Source of the DNA: a virus
IMG/VR virus record: IMGVR_UViG_3300007513_000056
Location: 1-52,431 of that record
Length of the DNA stretch: 52,431 nucleotides
Reading direction: 5' to 3' (one strand)
Part shown: one piece after another, positions 24,325-34,800 of the stretch
How the letters are laid out: each line of letters starts with the position of its first letter
How positions within the stretch are numbered: the first letter of the stretch is position 1
The notes under the pieces: model-generated
What the model saw: the letters and a program-made list of their open reading frames with translations, nothing else
Database searches by the model: none
Told to the model about the DNA's origin: nothing
Made by a program: the position numbers and the translations under genes

Positions 24325-25494
24325 ATGGCAACTCAACCAATATGGCCAGGAAGTGGTTCATATACAGACGCGACAGATGTTCCATTTGGTTTTTATACCA
24401 GTGATGTGACTTATGTAACTCATTCTGTGCAAACTGCAGAGTGGTGTGCTAAAAGACTTGGATATCCCATTATGGACGTGGAATTACAAGGTACACAAAT
24501 GTATGCTTGTTTTGAGGAAGCGGTAACAGAATATTCTTCTATTGTAAATCAATTTAATATAAGAGAAAATATTCTTAAATTACAAGGAGCCCCAACATCT
24601 TCTAATTTTACACATACGGTGGTATCCGATTTAGGAAGAGCTATAACTATATCAGAAGCATATGGAGCAGAAGTTGGAGTTGGTGGTTCAGTTGATTGGA
24701 AAACTGGGTATATAGAAACATCAGCTAGTCAACAAACTTACGATTTAGATAGTTGGGCAATTGTTTCTGAAAGTAGTTCACCAATAGAGATTAAAAGAGT
24801 ATTTCATGAAGCTACACCAGCTGTTTCGAGATACTTTGACCCTTATGCTGGAACTGGACAAGGTACTGATAATGTTATTGATTCATTTGGTTGGGGTGAA
24901 TATTCACCTGGTGTTCAATTTACATTAATGCCTGTTTATGCTGATATATTAAAGATGCAAGCAATAGAATTTAATGACCAAATAAGAAAATCGGCATATT
25001 CATTTGAATTAATTAATAATAAATTGAGAGTTTTTCCAATACCTACATCTACATTTAAGATGTATTTTCAATATATCAGAAAAGATGATAGGTGGAAAAC
25101 ATTATCAAATGAAGTCACAGATGAATATACATCTGGTGGTCAGACTGCAGTACAATCTGATTTCTCAAATATTCGATATGATAATATGTCTTATAAAGAT
25201 ATTAACGACCCAGGTAAACAATGGATTAGAAAATACACATTAGCTCTATGTAAAGAGTTATTGGGAATTATAAGAAGTAAATATGGTACTATACCAATTC
25301 CAGGTGCGGAAACAACATTGGATGGTGATACTTTACGTTCAGAAGCTACGGATGAAAAGAATACTCTTGTTGAACAATTAAGAGAAATGTTAGATTCTTC
25401 TGGTGGTGATGAGATAATGCAGGAAGAAGCGGCTGAAGCTGAAGCGACACAAGAGATTTTGAAAAAAGTTCCATTAAGTATTTATATAGGATAG
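24325..25494 (+). CDS. gp13: Neck protein, gp13-like
   Basis: The 389-residue product begins with an RBS of AGGAG. The C-terminal third, K-Q-W-I-R-K-Y-T-L-A-L-C-K-E-L-L-G-I-I-R-S-K-Y-G, then I-P-G-A-E-T-T-L-D-G and ending V-P-L-S-I-Y-I-G, is the characteristic gp13 stretch. Neck proteins seal the filled head and make the platform for the tail. It is longer than T4 gp13 (309) through an N-terminal and central insertion. Position before the gp14-like and gp15-like genes supports the call. Confidence 0.75.
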   Translation: MATQPIWPGSGSYTDATDVPFGFYTSDVTYVTHSVQTAEWCAKRLGYPIMDVELQGTQMYACFEEAVTEYSSIVNQFNIRENILKLQGAPTSSNFTHTVVSDLGRAITISEAYGAEVGVGGSVDWKTGYIETSASQQTYDLDSWAIVSESSSPIEIKRVFHEATPAVSRYFDPYAGTGQGTDNVIDSFGWGEYSPGVQFTLMPVYADILKMQAIEFNDQIRKSAYSFELINNKLRVFPIPTSTFKMYFQYIRKDDRWKTLSNEVTDEYTSGGQTAVQSDFSNIRYDNMSYKDINDPGKQWIRKYTLALCKELLGIIRSKYGTIPIPGAETTLDGDTLRSEATDEKNTLVEQLREMLDSSGGDEIMQEEAAEAEATQEILKKVPLSIYIG

Positions 25495-25498
25495 AGTT

Positions 25499-25984
25499 AT
25501 GGCAGGAAGATTTAATTCGGCAAATGATTTAAGGACTTTTGAAACTTTTAATAAAGAGTTAGTTGGTGATTTACGTCTAAGTAAAGATGGTATAATAAAT
25601 CAAACAATAAAACTCTTTAAAGTTTCTGCAGAACATACGTCTACTAATTTGTATGGTGAATCTACTGGTGGTAAAATTTACAAACCTGGTGTTGAATTTG
25701 CTTGTATGATTGAAAGTGGGGATATAGATTTTAATTTAGATGAATTTGGTGCTGATGCATTACAAGATGCTACATTTTTTATGTTAAGAGAGACATTGAC
25801 AGATTTGAAATTAGTTCCAGAATTGGGTGATATAGTAGAGTGGAATTATGCACACTTTGAAATTAATGGTATTAATGAAAACCAATTAATAGGTGGACAA
25901 TATGACCAAAATTGGTCGGTTAATTGTACTGCACATATAATTAGGTCATCTACATTACAAATTGAAAGGGTTAGGAGAATATAA
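25499..25984 (+). CDS. Probable neck/head-completion protein, gp14-like
   Basis: The 161-residue product shows LYGEST, K-I-Y-K-P-G-V-E-F, a D-E-F-G-A-D-A-L-Q-D stretch, P-E-L-G-D-I-V-E-W-N and H-F-E-I-N-G-I-N-E-N-Q, a pattern I associate with neck proteins of T4-like phages. It is shorter than T4 gp14 (256). Placement between gp13-like and gp15-like genes matches T4 order. The stop overlaps the next ATG (TAATG). Confidence 0.6.
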   Translation: MAGRFNSANDLRTFETFNKELVGDLRLSKDGIINQTIKLFKVSAEHTSTNLYGESTGGKIYKPGVEFACMIESGDIDFNLDEFGADALQDATFFMLRETLTDLKLVPELGDIVEWNYAHFEINGINENQLIGGQYDQNWSVNCTAHIIRSSTLQIERVRRI

Positions 25985-26772
25985 TGGCTGGAAGATTTAG
26001 ACCGATACCAAAGGTACAAGAAAAACAAAGAGGTATGGGCCCAACTGCGAATAGAGGTACACAATTATCGAGAAAAAAGGATGTAGCTAATGATTTAAGT
26101 GTTAGTTTGATGGATGTTGATGCGGCTATTATGTATTATTTTTCCGATGTTATAAAACCTACTATTGATGAGAATGGAGAACGAGCTAGAGTTCCTGTTC
26201 TTTATTCAAATGCAGAAAGGTGGAAGTCAGCTCAAGTTGATGGTGTTATAAGAGACAATAGAAAACAAGTTATTCTTCCAGTAATAACATTTAAAAGAAC
26301 AAGTGTAACTAAAGATGATAGTTTAGCAGTAGATAAAATGGATGCTAACAATCCACAATTATTTTATCACTTCGAAAGACAATATAGTAAAGAAAATAGG
26401 TATGATAAATTTTCAGTAGTACATGGACTTAAACCAGCAAGACAATACCATTCAGTTGCGATGCCTGATTATATGATATTGACATATGATGTTATTGTAT
26501 GGACAAGTTATACTGAACATATGAATGAAATAATAGAAAAGGTTAACTGGTCTGAAGGTTCATATTGGGGAGAACCAGGAAAGTTTAAATTTAGGGTCAA
26601 TATAGACTCATACGAGGATGCTACAGAATTAGCAGATAGAGAAAGAATTGTTAGAAGTACCTTTAGTTTAACTGTTAAAGGATATTTAGTACCAGATAGT
26701 ATTAATAAAGCTATACTAACAAGAAAATATTTTACACCAAAAGCAGTGACAATGACAGAAGTCATCGAGTAG
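25984..26772 (+). CDS. gp15: Tail sheath terminator/stabiliser, gp15-like
   Basis: The 262-residue product contains M-D-V-D-A-A-I-M-Y-Y-F, V-P-V-L-Y-S-N-A-E-R-W-K-S, then M-P-D-Y-M-I-L-T-Y-D-V-I-V-W-T-S-Y-T-E-H-M-N-E-I-I-E and Y-W-G-E-P-G-K-F-K-F-R, ending with G-Y-L-V-P-D. These fit the gp15 family, which caps the tail and joins it to the neck. Length is close to T4 gp15 (272). Confidence 0.75.
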   Translation: MAGRFRPIPKVQEKQRGMGPTANRGTQLSRKKDVANDLSVSLMDVDAAIMYYFSDVIKPTIDENGERARVPVLYSNAERWKSAQVDGVIRDNRKQVILPVITFKRTSVTKDDSLAVDKMDANNPQLFYHFERQYSKENRYDKFSVVHGLKPARQYHSVAMPDYMILTYDVIVWTSYTEHMNEIIEKVNWSEGSYWGEPGKFKFRVNIDSYEDATELADRERIVRSTFSLTVKGYLVPDSINKAILTRKYFTPKAVTMTEVIE

Positions 26773-26781
26773 GAGAATTTA

Positions 26782-27276
26782 ATGTCAATTAATAAACAAC
26801 TCGGCGGAGTATCTGATTTTATACGAATAGCTGAAACACAAACTGGAAACCAAGCTACAGATTTGGAATTTACTAATACTTTTGGTGGAACTACGATATT
26901 TATTATGAGAGGTGATGGCTCGCAAGTAAGTGGTAGTGATTTGGTAAATTTGAATTATGTTGGTACAAACTACTATAGAGTACAAAATCATTTCAATGGT
27001 AATGGTTCATCATCAATAGATGCATCTACTAATTCTCAAGTTTTTAATGTAACTATAGATAGTGGATATAAAATTAAAAATGGTACGATAGAGTGTAATG
27101 TCAATGGAGTTAATATGATATCAAATACAGACCAAATAAATAGTGGTGGTATTGATTTTTATATGAGTGCTTCAGCAACACAAGTATGTGTTAGAAAATT
27201 ATATACTAATGGAAATGGAATGAATCTTGATAGTGGCGATTTGGTAAATATATCTTATCAACAGGAGAAGATTTAA
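26782..27276 (+). CDS. Small virion protein, shares a domain with the next gene
   Basis: The 164-residue, beta-rich product has an RBS of AGGAG. The last 75 residues (I-K-N-G-T-I-E-C-N-V-N-G, C-V-R-K-L-Y, N-I-S-Y-Q-Q-E) align with the C-terminal half of the next gene. Probably a neck or tail decoration protein. Function unknown. Confidence 0.65.
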   Translation: MSINKQLGGVSDFIRIAETQTGNQATDLEFTNTFGGTTIFIMRGDGSQVSGSDLVNLNYVGTNYYRVQNHFNGNGSSSIDASTNSQVFNVTIDSGYKIKNGTIECNVNGVNMISNTDQINSGGIDFYMSASATQVCVRKLYTNGNGMNLDSGDLVNISYQQEKI

Positions 27277-27831
27277 ATGGCTGGAATACGTAATGGAGCT
27301 ATTAGACAAGTAGAAGGATATATAGGAACAACGCGTGATTTTTTAACACCAATTTCCGAATCTACGTTTGGTTCTGATGTTTTAAAATTTCATGATAACG
27401 CTGGTAGAGAGAATGGATTTAGTATGAATCTTGTTAAGGGAAGTCCAGAGTATTCTACCGATATTTGTAGTCGTGAGTTTGTAGATAGTATGTGGACAAT
27501 TCAAGAAAATTTTGGATTACAACATATGACATCATCTACTTCTGAATATCAAGAATTTCATCCAACTCAATTAGGTGATAAAAGAAAAATTAAAAGTGGA
27601 ACTTTGAAGGTCAGAGTTAATGGATATGATTTGAGAACTATGTCTGGTTCTACAGACCAAAGTAACACAAATAAAGTAGAAGCTTATTTAGATTCTACTT
27701 ATAAGAAAATAAGAATTAAAAAGCTATACGTTGAAGATACCAATAAAATAGCTGGAGATAGAGTATTGTTAGGAATAGATTTAAATGACGAAGATACAAT
27801 TTCTCTAAAATATCAACAGGAGACAAGTTAG
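27277..27831 (+). CDS. Virion protein with the same C-terminal beta domain
   Basis: The 184-residue product starts directly after the previous stop with CAGGAG before it. The N-terminal half is unique. The C-terminal half has I-K-S-G-T-L-K-V-R-V-N-G, I-R-I-K-K-L-Y and I-S-L-K-Y-Q-Q-E, matching the previous gene. Tandem paralogy of a beta domain. Role unknown, but context indicates a structural protein. Confidence 0.65.
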   Translation: MAGIRNGAIRQVEGYIGTTRDFLTPISESTFGSDVLKFHDNAGRENGFSMNLVKGSPEYSTDICSREFVDSMWTIQENFGLQHMTSSTSEYQEFHPTQLGDKRKIKSGTLKVRVNGYDLRTMSGSTDQSNTNKVEAYLDSTYKKIRIKKLYVEDTNKIAGDRVLLGIDLNDEDTISLKYQQETS

Positions 27832-28785
27832 ATGCCACTCATAGACCCGTTACGACAATTAAAACCACCTACTTCACAAAGTAGGATTTTACAATCATCA
27901 GAATTAACAAGTTCTGATACTGGATTACCAACATTACAATGGGGCCAGGTTGGTCTGAACCTACTTGGAACTGGTAGTTTAGATGTTGGTACTGGAAATA
28001 CATTATCAGCAGGATATGTTAAATTATATAATAATATAATTAAAAATTCATTAGAAGACCCAGCTATACAGTTACTCGTAGATGGTTATGATAGTGGTAG
28101 TGTTAAAATTTATGGTGATTTGATTGTTGAGGGAAGTCAATCAATACAAAACACAGAAACTTTTAGAGTAGAAGACCCAATACTTGATTTAAATTATAGT
28201 GGTTCTACAGCGTTAGCCGGAGCTGATGCTGGATTGAAAGTTGGTCGTAATGGTGCAACTGATGCTAGAATATTATGGAATGAATCAGAAGTGAAGTGGA
28301 TGGTTGATAATGGAACTGGTACGTTACAAACAATAGGTGGAGCTACAGGTTCTGAGTTTCTTGGAGCTACACAAACTAATATGTCTTCTTCTACTATGTT
28401 AACAGATGCTAATTTAACTTTTGAAGGTGGTGAACCACTTGGTTTACCAGGTACACCTACAACTGGAAGTGCGGCAGTATCAATGACATATGTATCCGAG
28501 TCTTTATTTCATTATATTAGAACAAAGGGTACATATCAAGCTAATTTGGTTACTGCTCCATCAACCGCGTCATTTACAGCGGTTACGGCGTCTGCACCAA
28601 GTGGAATGGAACAGACAAATTTACAAGATTTTATATTTTTTATCAATGGTCAATATATTGAACATTATGCTTGTACAATAAGACAAGAAGATTCAAATTT
28701 TAAGTTATACATAGATAGTAGTAGTTTAGAGATGGAATTTGATGCAGATGATGAGATAGTTGCACATGGTAAATTTAATGTTTAG
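27832..28785 (+). CDS. Virion/fibre-like structural protein
   Basis: The 317-residue product has a short N-terminal region, then fibre-like strands V-K-I-Y-G-D-L-I-V-E-G-S-Q, T-E-T-F-R-V-E-D-P-I-L-D-L-N, a pattern common in fibres of T4-like marine phages. The C-terminal 120 residues form a different beta domain (Y-I-R-T-K-G-T-Y-Q, F-F-I-N-G-Q-Y-I-E-H-Y). It precedes the giant fibre and may link fibre to virion. This last point is inference. Confidence 0.65.
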   Translation: MPLIDPLRQLKPPTSQSRILQSSELTSSDTGLPTLQWGQVGLNLLGTGSLDVGTGNTLSAGYVKLYNNIIKNSLEDPAIQLLVDGYDSGSVKIYGDLIVEGSQSIQNTETFRVEDPILDLNYSGSTALAGADAGLKVGRNGATDARILWNESEVKWMVDNGTGTLQTIGGATGSEFLGATQTNMSSSTMLTDANLTFEGGEPLGLPGTPTTGSAAVSMTYVSESLFHYIRTKGTYQANLVTAPSTASFTAVTASAPSGMEQTNLQDFIFFINGQYIEHYACTIRQEDSNFKLYIDSSSLEMEFDADDEIVAHGKFNV

Positions 28786-28795
28786 ATATTTATAG
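28785..28795 (+). promoter_or_regulatory. Candidate late promoter of the collagen-like fibre gene
   Basis: GATATTTATAG overlaps the stop codon of the previous gene and lies 30 bases before the fibre ATG, with TTGGA between as RBS. Confidence 0.5.
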
Positions 28796-28814
28796 TTAAG
28801 ATTTGGAATAAAAT

Positions 28815-31800
28815 ATGGCATTATTAGAAAAAAAGCAAATAGACGAAGATGCGATAGCCGCGTTATCTGGAACAAGTGGAAGTTCTGGTTCAAGTGGTTC
28901 GTCAGGTTCATCTGGCTCAAGTGGTTCTTCTGGTTCAAGTGGTACAGATGGTACATCTGGAACTGATGGTACGTCTGGAACAGACGGAACAAGTGGAAGT
29001 TCTGGCTCGTCAGGCTCAAGTGGAATTGATGGAACTTCTGGCAGTTCTGGGTCAAGTGGAACTGATGGAACAAGTGGTTCAAGTGGTACAGATGGAACAA
29101 GTGGTGTAGATGGAACAAGTGGTTCTTCTGGGTCTTCTGGAAGTTCTGGTACAGACGGAACAAGTGGAACAAGTGGTTCGAGTGGAACTGATGGAACAAG
29201 TGGTTCAAGTGGTTCGAGTGGAACTGATGGAACTTCTGGTACAGATGGAACGTCAGGTTCAAGTGGTTCAAGTGGTTCAAGTGGAAGTAGTGGTTCTTCT
29301 GGAACAAGTGGTTCTTCTGGTTCCAGTGGTTCAAGTGGAACGGATGGTACATCTGGAACTGATGGAACAAGTGGTTCTTCTGGGTCAAGTGGAACTTCTG
29401 GTTCATCAGGTTCAAGTGGTTCAAGTGGAAGTAGTGGTTCTTCTGGAACAAGTGGAACAGATGGAACTGATGGTACCAGTGGTATTTCTGATACTTTTGT
29501 AACAACATCGAGTACAAGTATAGCAATACCAACATCACATCCAACTACAGTAACAATAACGGTTGGTACAGGTTTAGCTTGGAGTACTGGTCAAAATGCT
29601 CTTGTAGCTAAAACGGGTGATGCAACAAAACAATTTTTAATGGATGTTACCAGTTACAATTCTGGTACTGGAGTAATGGTTGGTGAAAGTATATCTAATA
29701 CTGGTACTGGTACTATTGCGTCATGGTCTGTAAATTTAGAAGGTGTAGCTGGTGACGATGGTACATCTGGAACTGATGGAACAAGTGGAAGTAGTGGTTC
29801 TTCTGGTTCTTCAGGTTCAAGTGGAACAAGTGGTTCAAGTGGTACAGACGGAACAAGTGGTTCAAGTGGTTCAAGTGGAAGTTCTGGAACAGACGGAACA
29901 AGTGGTACAGATGGAACAAGTGGTTCTTCTGGTTCTTCTGGTTCTTCAGGTTCAAGTGGAACTGATGGAACAAGTGGTTCTTCTGGTTCAAGTGGAACAG
30001 ATGGAACAAGTGGAAGTAGTGGTTCTTCAGGTTCAAGTGGTTCAAGTGGTTCAAGTGGAACAGACGGAACAAGTGGTTCTTCTGGGTCAAGTGGTTCAAG
30101 TGGTTCGTCAGGTTCAAGTGGAAGTAGTGGAACTGATGGAACAAGTGGAACTGATGGAACAAGTGGTTCTTCTGGTTCAAGTGGACAAGATGGAAACTTT
30201 GGTGGTGCTTCATTTGAATATGATTTTGCTACAGCTACTACGATGCAAGACCCTGGAACTGGTGCGTTAAGACTTAATCATTCTACACAATCTTCTGCTA
30301 CCATAATCGCGATAGATGATAGTGACAAAGATTCTACAGATATTCAAAGTTATCTACGTACAATAGATGATAGTACATCTACTATAAAAGGTCATGTAAA
30401 AATATCGAAAAAATTTAATACTGATGTATTTTTATTATTTACTATATCAGCTTTATCAGAAGAAACTGGTTATTTTCAAGTTACTGTTGCTCATGTATCT
30501 GGTAATACTGCTTCACCATTCGCAAATGATGATGATTTAATTGTAACCTTTGCTAGAACTGGTGATAAAGGTGATACAGGTGCCGCTGGAACAAGTGGAA
30601 CTGATGGAACTGATGGTACAAGTGGTTCTTCTGGAAGTTCTGGTTCAAGTGGAACAGATGGAACAAGTGGTTCTTCTGGTTCAAGTGGTTCAAGTGGTTC
30701 AAGTGGAACAGATGGAACAAGTGGTTCTTCTGGGTCAAGTGGTTCGAGTGGAACTGATGGAACAAGTGGAACTGATGGAACAAGTGGAACTGATGGTACA
30801 TCTGGTTCTTCTGGTTCAAGTGGCACAAGTGGTTCAAGTGGCTCAAGTGGAAGTTCTGGAACAGATGGAACAAGTGGAACAGACGGAACAAGTGGAACAG
30901 ATGGTACAAGTGGAAGCAGTGGTTCGTCAGGTTCAAGTGGAAGCAGTGGTTCAAGTGGTTCAAGTGGATTAACTGGTGATGCGTACGAAACTACATCTTC
31001 AACAAGTACGGCTATACCAACATCACACCCAACTACAGTCACATTAACTATAGGAACTGGTCTACAATGGACGATTGGTCAAACAGCTCTTGTAGCAAAA
31101 GATAATAGTAACAAATTTCAAGGTACAGTAAATTCATATAATAGTGGTACAGGTGTAATAGAATTAGCTTCTACATCTAATACTGGTAGTGGTACATATG
31201 CATCGTGGGAATTTAATCTTGGTGGTGTTGAGGGGCCTGCAGGAACAAGTGGAAGTTCTGGTTCTTCTGGTTCAAGTGGTACAGACGGAACAAGTGGTTC
31301 AAGTGGAAGTTCTGGAACTGATGGAACGAGTGGTTCAAGTGGTTCAAGTGGAAGTAGTGGAACATCTGGAACTGATGGAACAAGTGGAAGTAGTGGTTCT
31401 TCAGGTTCAAGTGGTACAGATGGTACATCTGGAACTGATGGAACAAGTGGTTCAAGTGGAAGTTCTGGAACTGATGGAACGAGTGGTTCAAGTGGTTCAA
31501 GTGGAAGTAGTGGTTCTTCTGGTACAGATGGTACATCTGGAACTGATGGAACAAGTGGAAGTAGTGGTTCGTCAGGTTCAAGTGGAAGTAGTGGAACAGA
31601 CGGAACAAGTGGAACAAGTGGTTCTTCTGGTTCCAGTGGTACAAGTGGTTCTTCTGGTTCAAGTGGTTCAAGTGGAACAAGTGGTTCGAGTGGAACGGAT
31701 GGAACATCTGGTTCGTCAGGTTCAAGTGGTTCGAGCGGAACATCTGGTTCGAGTGGTACAGACGGAACAAGTGGTTCTTCTGGTTCAAGTGGTTCAAGTG

Positions 31801-34800
31801 GAACAAGTGGTACTGATGGAACAAGTGGTACAGACGGAACAAGTGGCTCTTCTGGTTCATCTGGGTCAAGTGGTTCTTCTGGTTCAAGTGGAACTGATGG
31901 AACAAGTGGAAGTAGTGGTTCGTCAGGTTCAAGTGGTTCTTCTGGTTCAAGTGGACAAGATGGAAACTTTGGTGGAGCAAGTTTTCTATATGACTTTAGT
32001 ACTACTACAACTAATTCCGACCCTGGTAGCGGTAAGTTAAGATTAGATAATGCTACACAAAATAGTGCTACAGGAATCTATATAGATGATAATGATATAG
32101 ATGGTACGGATATTCAAAGTTATCTACGTACAATAGATGATTCCACAAGTACTATAAAAGGTCATGTAAAAATATCGAAAAAATTTGATACAAGTAAATT
32201 TATATTAGCTACAATATCATCTTTATCAGAAGAAACTGGTTATTTTGATATTACAATATCTGTTGTGGATTCGAATGAAGCTACACCTTTTGCAGATGGA
32301 GATGATATACTCGTAACTTTCGCTAGAACTGGTGATAAAGGAGAAGATGGAACAAGTGGTTCGTCAGGTTCTTCTGGTAGTTCTGGTTCAAGTGGAACTG
32401 ATGGTACAAGTGGAAGCAGTGGTTCTTCTGGTTCAAGTGGAACAAGTGGTACTGATGGAACAAGTGGTTCTTCTGGGTCAAGTGGTTCGAGTGGAACAAG
32501 TGGTACTGATGGAACAAGTGGTTCTTCTGGGTCAAGTGGTACTGATGGAACTTCTGGTACAGATGGTACATCTGGAACTGATGGAACAAGTGGTTCAAGT
32601 GGAAGTAGTGGAACTTCTGGTTCATCTGGTTCAAGTGGTTCAAGTGGAAGTAGTGGTTCTTCTGGAACAAGTGGTTCAAGTGGAACGGATGGAACAAGTG
32701 GTTCATCTGGTTCATCTGGTTCAAGTGGTTCTTCTGGAAGTTCTGGTACAGACGGAACAAGTGGTGTATCTGATAAATTCTCTACAACGTCTTCTACGAG
32801 TACTACAATACCAACATCACATCCAACTTCGGTAACAATAACAATTGGTACTGGATTATCATGGACTACTGGTCAATCTGCACTGATAGCGTATGATAAT
32901 AGTAATAAATTTGTTGGTGAAGTAACGGCGTATAATAGTGGTAATGGAAGTTTTAGTGTTGATTCTACATCTCATACTGGTAGTGGTACATATACTTCGT
33001 GGGAAATAAATTTAGAAGGAGCTCCAGGTGTTGCTGGAACAAGTGGTTCGAGTGGTACATCTGGTTCAAGTGGAAGTAGTGGTTCTTCTGGAACAAGTGG
33101 TTCGAGTGGTACTGATGGAACAAGTGGAAGTTCTGGTTCAAGTGGTTCAAGTGGAACAAGTGGTACAGACGGAACAAGTGGTTCAAGTGGTTCTTCTGGA
33201 AGTTCTGGTACAGACGGAACAAGTGGTGTAGATGGAACAAGTGGTTCTTCTGGTTCTTCTGGAACAAGTGGTTCAAGTGGTTCTTCTGGAACAAGTGGTT
33301 CAAGTGGAACTGATGGAACTTCTGGTGTAGACGGAACAAGTGGTTCTTCTGGTAGTTCTGGTTCAAGTGGAACAAGTGGTACAGACGGAACAAGTGGAAG
33401 TAGTGGTTCTTCTGGAAGTTCTGGTTCTTCTGGTACAAGTGGAACAAGTGGAAGTTCTGGTTCCAGTGGTTCAAGTGGAACGGATGGTACATCTGGAACT
33501 GATGGAACAAGTGGTTCAAGTGGTTCTTCTGGAAGTTCTGGTTCATCTGGTGTAAGTGGCACAAGTGGAAGTTCTGGTTCCAGTGGTTCAAGTGGTTCTT
33601 CTGGTTCAAGTGGTACAGACGGAACAAGTGGTTCTTCTGGTTCAAGTGGTTCAAGTGGAAGTAGTGGTTCGAGTGGTACTGATGGAACAAGTGGAAGTTC
33701 TGGTTCAAGTGGTTCAAGTGGTACATCTGGTTCAAGTGGAACTTCTGGTTCATCAGGTTCAAGTGGAAGTAGTGGTTCAAGTGGTTCTTCTGGTTCAAGT
33801 GGTTCAAGTGGTACATCTGGTTCAAGTGGAACAAGTGGTTCAAGTGGAACATCTGGTTCAAGTGGTGTAGACGGAAATTTCGGTGGAGCTTCATTCTACT
33901 ATACCTTTGAATCAAATACTACAAACGCAAATCCAGGTGCTGGTGATTTAAGATTAGATAATGCTACACAAAATGCGTCTACGGGTATATACATTTGTGA
34001 TACTGATGAGAATGCTAATGACATATCATCTTACTTACAAACTATTGATGATTCAACATCTACTATAAAAGGTCATGTAAAGATTTCAAATAAAACTGAT
34101 ACTTCTCAATTTATATTGTGGACAATTTCAAGTTTATCAGACCTTACTGGTTACTTTGATGTTACAGTAAGTCCTGTAGATTCATCAGCTTCTAATCCAT
34201 TTAGCGGAGGAGAGGACGTTGTAATTACTTTTGCTAGAACTGGTGATAAAGGTGATTCTGGAACGTCAGGTACTGATGGAACAAGTGGAAGTAGTGGAAG
34301 CAGTGGTTCTTCTGGTTCTTCTGGTTCAAGTGGAACAAGTGGTTCTTCTGGTACAGATGGAACAAGTGGAAGCAGTGGTTCTTCTGGTTCTTCTGGTACA
34401 AGTGGAAGCTCAGGTACGAGTGGTTCAAGTGGAACTGATGGAACAAGTGGTTCTTCAGGTTCATCTGGTTCAAGTGGAAGTAGTGGAACGAGTGGTTCAA
34501 GTGGAACAAGTGGAAGTAGTGGTTCAAGTGGTGTAGACGGAGATACTGGTGCTACTGGTGCTCAAGGAGACCAAGGCGATGTTGGTGCTACTGGTGCTCA
34601 AGGAGACCAAGGACATCAAGGAGACCAAGGCTATCAAGGTGACCAAGGTAACACAGGTTCTACTGGTTCAACTGGTGCCAAAGGAGACCAAGGAGACACA
34701 GGTGCTACTGGTGCAAGTGGAACAAGTGGAAGTAGTGGTTCTTCAGGTTCTTCTGGTAGTTCTGGTTCATCTGGTTCAAGTGGAAATAGTGGAACAAGTG

